Made by a program: the position numbers and the translations under genes
Notes under the pieces: generated by a model
Database searches by the model: none
Told to the model about the DNA's origin: nothing
Seen by the model: the letters and a program-made list of their open reading frames with translations, nothing else
Shown: positions 57,871 to 64,000 of the stretch, one piece after another
How the letters are laid out: each line of letters begins with the position of its first letter
How positions within the stretch are numbered: position 1 is the first letter of the stretch
DNA from: Streptomyces davaonensis JCM 4913
GTDB lineage: Bacteria; Actinomycetota; Actinomycetes; Streptomycetales; Streptomycetaceae
Direction: 5' to 3'
Length of the DNA: 64,000 nt
Assembly (NCBI RefSeq): GCF_000349325.1
Contig: NC_020504.1
Location: forward strand, 6,606,053-6,670,052

Positions 57871-59371
57871 CCGCGTTGGGCCAAGCGCTGGCGTTGGGCC
57901 ACCCCGTGGCGGGCGCCGGTGCCAACCCCGGTCCCGTCGTCCCCCGGACCTGTGCCGCCGTAAGCCCCCCTCGGGCCGGAACACCAGGCGGCGTAGGTCC
58001 AACGGCGGCCGCCGCAGGCACGGGTGCAGGCATGGGCGTCGGCATGGGCGCCGCAGGCATGGGTGTTGGAGTCGGCATAGGCATCGGCATCGGCGCAGGC
58101 GCAGCGACAGCAGCCGGCGCAGCCACGGGCGCAGCGACGGGCATGGCCATGGGAACACCCGCCCCATTCGTAGAACCGACCAACCGATCCACGGCCGCCG
58201 TACCCGAGCTGTAGCTGGTCCCTGTAGCCAGCTCGGGCACGGCGGCCGCTCCCCTCCTGGTCCCGTAGAGCACCTGTTCCAGGCCGGACACCAGGCGACG
58301 CACGTCCACCTGGGGGCGCACCACGAGCCTCAGGAAGCGGCTGGACGAACCGATCTTGTTGCCGCATTCACGGACCAGGATCCGGTGCTCGGTGAGCAGC
58401 CGGTCCCGCACGACCGTGCCTTCCGCGCCCACGGGCAGGCGTACGAAGAGGAAGTTCCCCTGGGACGGATACACCGTCAGCCCCGGCAGCGCGGCAAGCT
58501 GCTGGGCCATGTCGAGGCGGTCCCGCCGCACCTGGTGCAGGCTCTCCATGTACTCCGCCCCATGGTGCTTGAGCATGAACACCACGTGCTCGGCAAAGGC
58601 GTTGAGGTTCCACTTCGGGAGCATCGAGCGGACGCGCCCCGCGAGCGAGGGGTTGGCGACGAGGTAGCCGAACCGTATGCCGTGAAGGCCGAAGTTCTTG
58701 CCGAGGCTGCGCAGCACGATGACGTTGGGCCGCAGCATGGCCTCCTGCACCACCGACGGCTCCGCCTCCGCGTCGGCGAACTCCAGGAACGACTCGTCGA
58801 TGACGACCAGGTCGAGATCGGCCATGGCGTCCATGAACTGCACGATGGCGTGCCGGTGCAGGAACCCGCCGTCGGGGTTGTTGGGGTTGCAGATCACCGC
58901 GGCACGCGTACCGCGGGCCCGGATGAACTCGGCGTACTGCGCGAGGTCGAGGGCGAAACCGCTGGACTCCTGGAGCGGGAACATGTCGACCCGCTTGCCG
59001 GTCTCCATGGGCTGGTCGGTCCAGCGGCCGAAGGTGGGGACGGGGACGGCGAGGGACTCGCGGACCAGCAGGTGGTCGATCCAGGTGATCAGCTCGGTCG
59101 AGCCGTTGCCCATCGCGACGGCCTGCGGGGGGAGTTGGAGGAGGTTGCACAGCTCGGCCGTGATGGTGTCGGCGCTGCTGGGGTAGTACGTCATGATCTC
59201 GCGCAACCGGCCCGCCATGTCGTCGAACATGGCGGGCGTGGGGAAGTACGGGTTGCAGGGGATGCAGAAGTCGATCGGCCCTACCCCGTCTCCGCCTTCG
59301 CGGGTCAGCGCGGCCATCGAAGGGCTGTGCGCCGCCGTGCTGCGGAACAGCGAGGTGACGTTCTCAGCCAA
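57857..59371 (-). CDS. PLP-dependent aminotransferase with Ala/Pro/Met-rich tail
   Basis: The 504-residue protein starts with TTG 59371 behind GGAGG. Residues 1-370 are a class I/II aminotransferase of the HisC/CobD type: NGSTELITWIDH, CNPNNPDGG, VVIDESFLEF and the PLP lysine Lys225 in RSLGKNFGLHGIRFGYL. From about 395 a low-complexity tail is made of Ala, Pro, Met and Val (VPMAMPVAAPVAAPAAVAAP). Tail length is unusual for the family. It likely transaminates an amino-acid phosphate or a related compound. Its 5' start lies 126 bp from the mutarotase stop. Confidence 0.85.
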   Translation of the reverse strand: MAENVTSLFRSTAAHSPSMAALTREGGDGVGPIDFCIPCNPYFPTPAMFDDMAGRLREIMTYYPSSADTITAELCNLLQLPPQAVAMGNGSTELITWIDHLLVRESLAVPVPTFGRWTDQPMETGKRVDMFPLQESSGFALDLAQYAEFIRARGTRAAVICNPNNPDGGFLHRHAIVQFMDAMADLDLVVIDESFLEFADAEAEPSVVQEAMLRPNVIVLRSLGKNFGLHGIRFGYLVANPSLAGRVRSMLPKWNLNAFAEHVVFMLKHHGAEYMESLHQVRRDRLDMAQQLAALPGLTVYPSQGNFLFVRLPVGAEGTVVRDRLLTEHRILVRECGNKIGSSSRFLRLVVRPQVDVRRLVSGLEQVLYGTRRGAAAVPELATGTSYSSGTAAVDRLVGSTNGAGVPMAMPVAAPVAAPAAVAAPAPMPMPMPTPTPMPAAPMPTPMPAPVPAAAAVGPTPPGVPARGGLTAAQVRGTTGPGLAPAPATGWPNASAWPNAAGMG

Positions 59372-59497
59372 GGCAACCTCCGGGTCTGGGTGGCCCGTGC
59401 GGGGGAGCACGGGCCGCCCTTAGGTACGGATGCCTGTGGGGCGCTGTTCAACCCCTGTGAAATTGTTGGGAAGTTGTGAAGACGCTATGACTCAGGG

Positions 59498-60643
59498 TCA
59501 CGCACTGAACGAGTGCACCGTCGTCGTCCGGTACGTCTGCCCAGGTCGCAGCGTTGTGGACGGGAACGACGGCTGGTTCGGCGAGTCCGGGAAGTGCTGC
59601 GTCTCCAGGCAGAGCGCGTCGCCCTGGCGGTAGATCGAACCGCCGCTGCCGACCAGGGTGCCGTCGAGGAAGTTACCCGAGTAGAACTGGAGCCCCGGCT
59701 CGGTCGTGGCGATCTTCAGGGTGCGGCCGGAGGAGGGGTCGCGCAGGGTCGCCACCCACTGCGGACGGGACGTGCTGCCCTTGTCCAGGACCCAGTTGTG
59801 GTCGATGCCCTTGCCGTACAGCAGTTGCTGGTGGGCGACGCGGATGTCCTCGCCGACGGTCTTGGTGCGGCGGAAGTCGAAGGGAGTGCCGGCCACCTTG
59901 GCCAGCTCGCCCGTGGGGATCAGCCCCGAGTCGACCGGTGTGTAGCGGGAGGCGGCGATCGACAGCTCGTGGTCGTAGATCGTGCCGCTGGACTCGCCGG
60001 CCAGGTTCCAGTAGACGTGGCTGGTGAGGTTGACGACGGTGGCCTTGTCGGTGGTGGCCTCGTAGTCGATGCGCCAGTCGCCGGAGCGGGTCAGGGTGTA
60101 GGTGACCTTCGTGCGCAGCGTGCCGGGGTAGCCCATCTCGCCGTCGACGGAGGTGTAGTAGAGGTACAGGCCGACGTCGGAGCCCTTGGTGAACGGCTCG
60201 ATGTCCCAGACGACCTTGTCGAAGCCCTTGGACCCGCCGTGCAGGCTGTTCTCGCCGTCGTTGACGGAGAGCTGGTAGTCCTTGCCGTCCAGGGTGAACT
60301 TGCCCTTGCCGATGCGGTTGCCGAACCGGCCGATCAGGGCGCCGAAGTAGGGGCTGGAGGCGACGTAGTCCTCGATGTTGTCGAAGCCCAGCGAGACGTT
60401 CGTGTAGCGGCCGCGCCGGTCGGGGATCTCCAGGGACTGGACGATGCCGCCGTAGGAGAGGACCTTCAGCCGGGTGCCGCCGTTCTCCAGCGACCAGCTG
60501 TAGATCTTGGTGCCGTCGGCGAGCTTGCCGAAGAGCGACTTCACCGGCCTGTGGCCCCCTGTGGCATGTGCGGTGCCGCTCATGGCGGCGGTGACACCGG
60601 CGGCTGCCGCCCCGGCGATGAGCGTGCGTCTGTTCAGTTCCAT
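59498..60643 (-). CDS. Secreted galactose mutarotase (aldose 1-epimerase)
   Basis: The 381-residue enzyme has a twin-arginine signal (LNRRTLIAGAAAAGVTAAMS, cut after AHA). The epimerase has GGIVQSLEIPDRRGRY, GRFGNRIGKGKFTLDG, NSLHGGSKGFDKVVWD, the base His in NLTSHVYWNLAG and Glu in LCLETQHFPDSPNQP. It interconverts sugar anomers outside the cell and so feeds the ChvE-MmsAB importer next to it. A terminator separates it from mmsB. Confidence 0.92.
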   Translation of the reverse strand: MELNRRTLIAGAAAAGVTAAMSGTAHATGGHRPVKSLFGKLADGTKIYSWSLENGGTRLKVLSYGGIVQSLEIPDRRGRYTNVSLGFDNIEDYVASSPYFGALIGRFGNRIGKGKFTLDGKDYQLSVNDGENSLHGGSKGFDKVVWDIEPFTKGSDVGLYLYYTSVDGEMGYPGTLRTKVTYTLTRSGDWRIDYEATTDKATVVNLTSHVYWNLAGESSGTIYDHELSIAASRYTPVDSGLIPTGELAKVAGTPFDFRRTKTVGEDIRVAHQQLLYGKGIDHNWVLDKGSTSRPQWVATLRDPSSGRTLKIATTEPGLQFYSGNFLDGTLVGSGGSIYRQGDALCLETQHFPDSPNQPSFPSTTLRPGQTYRTTTVHSFSA

Positions 60644-60665
60644 GCAGCGGCTCCTGCAAAAGGAG

Positions 60666-60690
60666 GGGCCCCGCTCGCTGAGCGGGGCCC
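60666..60690 (-). terminator. Terminator after mmsB
   Basis: GGGCCCCGCT (60666-60675) and AGCGGGGCCC (60681-60690) pair perfectly over 10 bp with loop CGCTG. Read leftward it is followed by CTCCTTTTGC. It lies 8 bp after the mmsB stop and just before the ribosome site of the mutarotase gene. Confidence 0.8.
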
Positions 60691-60697
60691 GGTGACT

Positions 60698-61938
60698 TTA
60701 CGAACCGACCTTGCGCTTGTTCCACACGTCGAACCCGACCGCCGCCAGCAGCACCAGGCCCTTGATGACCTGCTGCCAGTCCGTGCCGATGCCGACGAGG
60801 TTCATACCGTTGTTCAGCACGCCCAGGACCAGACCGCCGATGATGGCGCCGAGCACCGTGCCGACACCACCGCTCATCGACGCGCCGCCGATGAACGAGG
60901 CGGCGATGGCCTCCAGTTCGAAGTTGAGGCCGGCCTTGGGCGAGGCCGCGTTGAAGCGGGCGGCGAAGACCAGACCCGCCAGGGCCGCGAGCATGCCCAT
61001 GTTCAGGAAGACCAGGAAGGTGACCTTCTTGTCCTTCACACCCGACAGCTTGGCCGCCGGGAGGTTGCCGCCGATGGCGTAGATGTGGCGGCCGATGATC
61101 GCGTTGCGCATCACGTAGCCGAAGCCGACCAGCAGCACCCCGAGGATCAGCAGGACGTACGGGGCGCCCTTGTAGCTGGCGAGCAGCATCGTCAGGGTGA
61201 GGATGGCGGCGCCGAGCGCGACCAGCTTGAGCAGGAAGAGGTTGAGCGGCGGGACGTCCAGCGAGAACTCCTGCTGGCGGCGCCGGTCCCGGAACTCCTG
61301 GAAGACCACGAACGCGATCAGCCCGAGCCCGAGCAACAGGGTGAGGTTGTGGTAGTTGGTCTCCGGGCCGACCTCGGGCATGAAGCCGTTGGAGACCTTC
61401 TGGAGGCCCTCCGGGAACGGGCCGAGGGTCTGGCCCTCCAGGAAGATCTCGGTCAGACCGCGGAAGATCAGCATGCCCGCGAGGGTGACGATGAACGAGG
61501 GTATGCCGCCGTAGGCGATGAAGAACCCTTGTGCCGCGCCCGCGACCGCGCCCATGGCGAGGCACAGGATGACGGCGACCGGCCATGGCAGATCGTTCTT
61601 GACCATGAACACCGCGGCCATGGACCCGATGAACGCCGTCAACGAGCCGACCGAGAGGTCGATATGGCCCGCGATGATGACGAGCATCATGCCGATCGCG
61701 AGGATCAGGATGTAGCTGTTCTGGAGCACCAGGTTGGAGACGTTGCGCGGCAGCAGCAGGTCGCCGTCGGTCCACACGGCGAACAGCACCACGATCAGGC
61801 CGAGCGCGATCAGCATGCCGTACTGCCGCATATTGCGGCGCATGCCGTCCAGCACCAGCTGGAGCAGGCCGTCACCCGCGGCCCCTGCGCTCTTGCCCGG
61901 CGGCGCGGGGGCCGGGCTCTTGGCGGTCACATCAGTGC

Positions 61939-61942
<4 letters not shown>
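60698..61942 (-). CDS. mmsB: Multiple-monosaccharide ABC transporter permease
   Basis: The 414-residue permease has about ten helices and the ribose/xylose-type signature [20 protein letters not shown], then [19 protein letters not shown] and [20 protein letters not shown]. It is of the MmsB/GguB type that works with a ChvE binding protein. ATG 61942 overlaps the mmsA stop (ATGA). Likely sugars are arabinose, galactose, glucose or xylose. Confidence 0.92.
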
Positions 61943-63489
<1,547 letters not shown>

Positions 63490-63521
63490 GGTCGTGCCTT
63501 CCAATCAGTGGGAGCCGTCGG

Positions 63522-64000
63522 TTACTTGAGGTCGCCTTCCTTGATGTAGCCGGAATCGACCACGAGCTTCTGGTAGTTGGTCTTGTCCACGCTCACCGGC
63601 TCCAGCAGGTAGGCCGGGACGACCTTGGACCCGTTGTCGTAGGTCTTCTCGTCGTTGACCTCGGGCTTCTTGTCGTTGAGCACCGCGTCGACCATGTTCG
63701 AGGCGACCTTGGCGAGTTCGCGGGTGTCCTTGTAGACGGTCATCGACTGCTCGTCGGCGATGATCGACTTCACCGAGGCGACCTCGGCGTCCTGGCCGGT
63801 GACGATCGGCAGCGGCTTGGACTTGGAGCCGTAGTCGTCCGACTTCAGCGCCGACAGGATGCCGATGGAGATGCCGTCGTACGGCGAGAGCACCGCGTCG
63901 ACCCGCTCGGACTTGTACGCCGAGGTGAGGATGTCGTCCATGCGCTTCTGGGCGGTGCCGCCGTCCCAGCGCAGGGTGGTGACCTGGGTGAGTTCGGTCT
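63522..64000 (-). CDS. chvE: ChvE-like sugar-binding protein (N-terminus beyond window)
   Basis: The visible C-terminal 159 residues read [20 protein letters not shown], then [53 protein letters not shown] and [20 protein letters not shown]. This is the ChvE/MmsE multiple-sugar-binding fold; Asp and Gln in PIVTGQDAE would contact the sugar. It should be exported or lipid-anchored, but the signal lies past the right edge. It is the first gene of the importer. Confidence 0.9.
   Translation of the reverse strand, partial: TELTQVTTLRWDGGTAQKRMDDILTSAYKSERVDAVLSPYDGISIGILSALKSDDYGSKSKPLPIVTGQDAEVASVKSIIADEQSMTVYKDTRELAKVASNMVDAVLNDKKPEVNDEKTYDNGSKVVPAYLLEPVSVDKTNYQKLVVDSGYIKEGDLK

Noticed and set aside
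55606..57963. Rightward open frame of about 785 codons
   Set aside because: Antisense to the dynamin-like gene, with biased composition and no domain.

Overview
The window is chromosomal DNA of a high-GC actinomycete, almost certainly a Streptomyces. Codon third positions are nearly all G or C, start codons are often GTG or TTG, and many genes overlap by ATGA or GTGA. The families present are also typical: DUF2613, DUF397/XRE-DUF5753/HATPase sets, PucR and MerR regulators, DUF3068, an AftD-like protein, I36 inhibitors and TauE/SafE. I see no rRNA or tRNA genes, CRISPR arrays, intact insertion sequences or phage genes. Both edges cut a gene: an ATP-grasp protein on the left and a ChvE-like sugar-binding protein on the right.

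Layout. 0-3 kb: a truncated ATP-grasp gene, a MerR-PP2C fusion behind a MerR-type promoter with a 19-bp spacer, and a MEDS-domain protein. 3-15 kb: a leftward cell-surface glycan or lipid locus. It runs from a GT4 glycosyltransferase through a SAM methyltransferase, an AftD-like arabinofuranosyltransferase, a condensation-domain acyltransferase, a second methyltransferase, an EamA transporter, a Trm112-like protein and an FkbM methyltransferase to a protein of unknown function; most junctions overlap. A DUF3068 membrane protein and the divergent DUF2613-PucR pair lie upstream. 17-24 kb: a giant caspase-like / STAND-type NTPase / TPR protein overlapped by an LCAT-like serine hydrolase, which is the best candidate here for an undescribed conflict or defence system. 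24-26 kb: a Tat-exported metallo-beta-lactamase-fold enzyme and a PucR-type regulator.

26-34.4 kb: a leftward run of type III PKS, PAPS-type sulfotransferase, cysC, cysD, cysN and an SsuABC-like importer. It imports and activates sulfur up to PAPS but has no PAPS reductase or sulfite reductase, so it looks built for sulfation of a small polyketide. 34.7-38.5 kb: an MMPL transporter and a DUF2993 protein diverge from a TetR gene, with two identical palindromic operators between them. 38.6-46 kb: L-arabinose or hemicellulose genes (IclR regulator, SMP-30 lactonase, GH51 arabinofuranosidase) interrupted by a leftward ImmA-IrrE / MAB_1171c / FAD-oxidoreductase module. A sugar-binding protein gene in front of the GH51 gene is truncated at a deletion scar holding an interspersed repeat. 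45.5-47 kb: an Rrf2 regulator and a TauE/SafE exporter.

47-49.2 kb: a second caspase-like protein, continuous with a phytase-like esterase domain; its N-terminus seems lost where it joins a formyltransferase remnant. 49-55.6 kb: a sialidase, a DUF4360 protein, a WhiJ-type trio (DUF397, XRE-DUF5753, HATPase) around two palindromes, an I36 inhibitor, a lipoprotein, a small secreted peptide and an ArsR-like regulator. 55.6-59.4 kb: a dynamin-like GTPase and an aminotransferase with a long Ala/Pro/Met-rich tail. 59.5-64 kb: a mutarotase and a ChvE-MmsA-MmsB monosaccharide importer.

All calls rest on reading the translated sequence and recognising motifs. No database search was run, so subfamily assignments and substrates are inferences.
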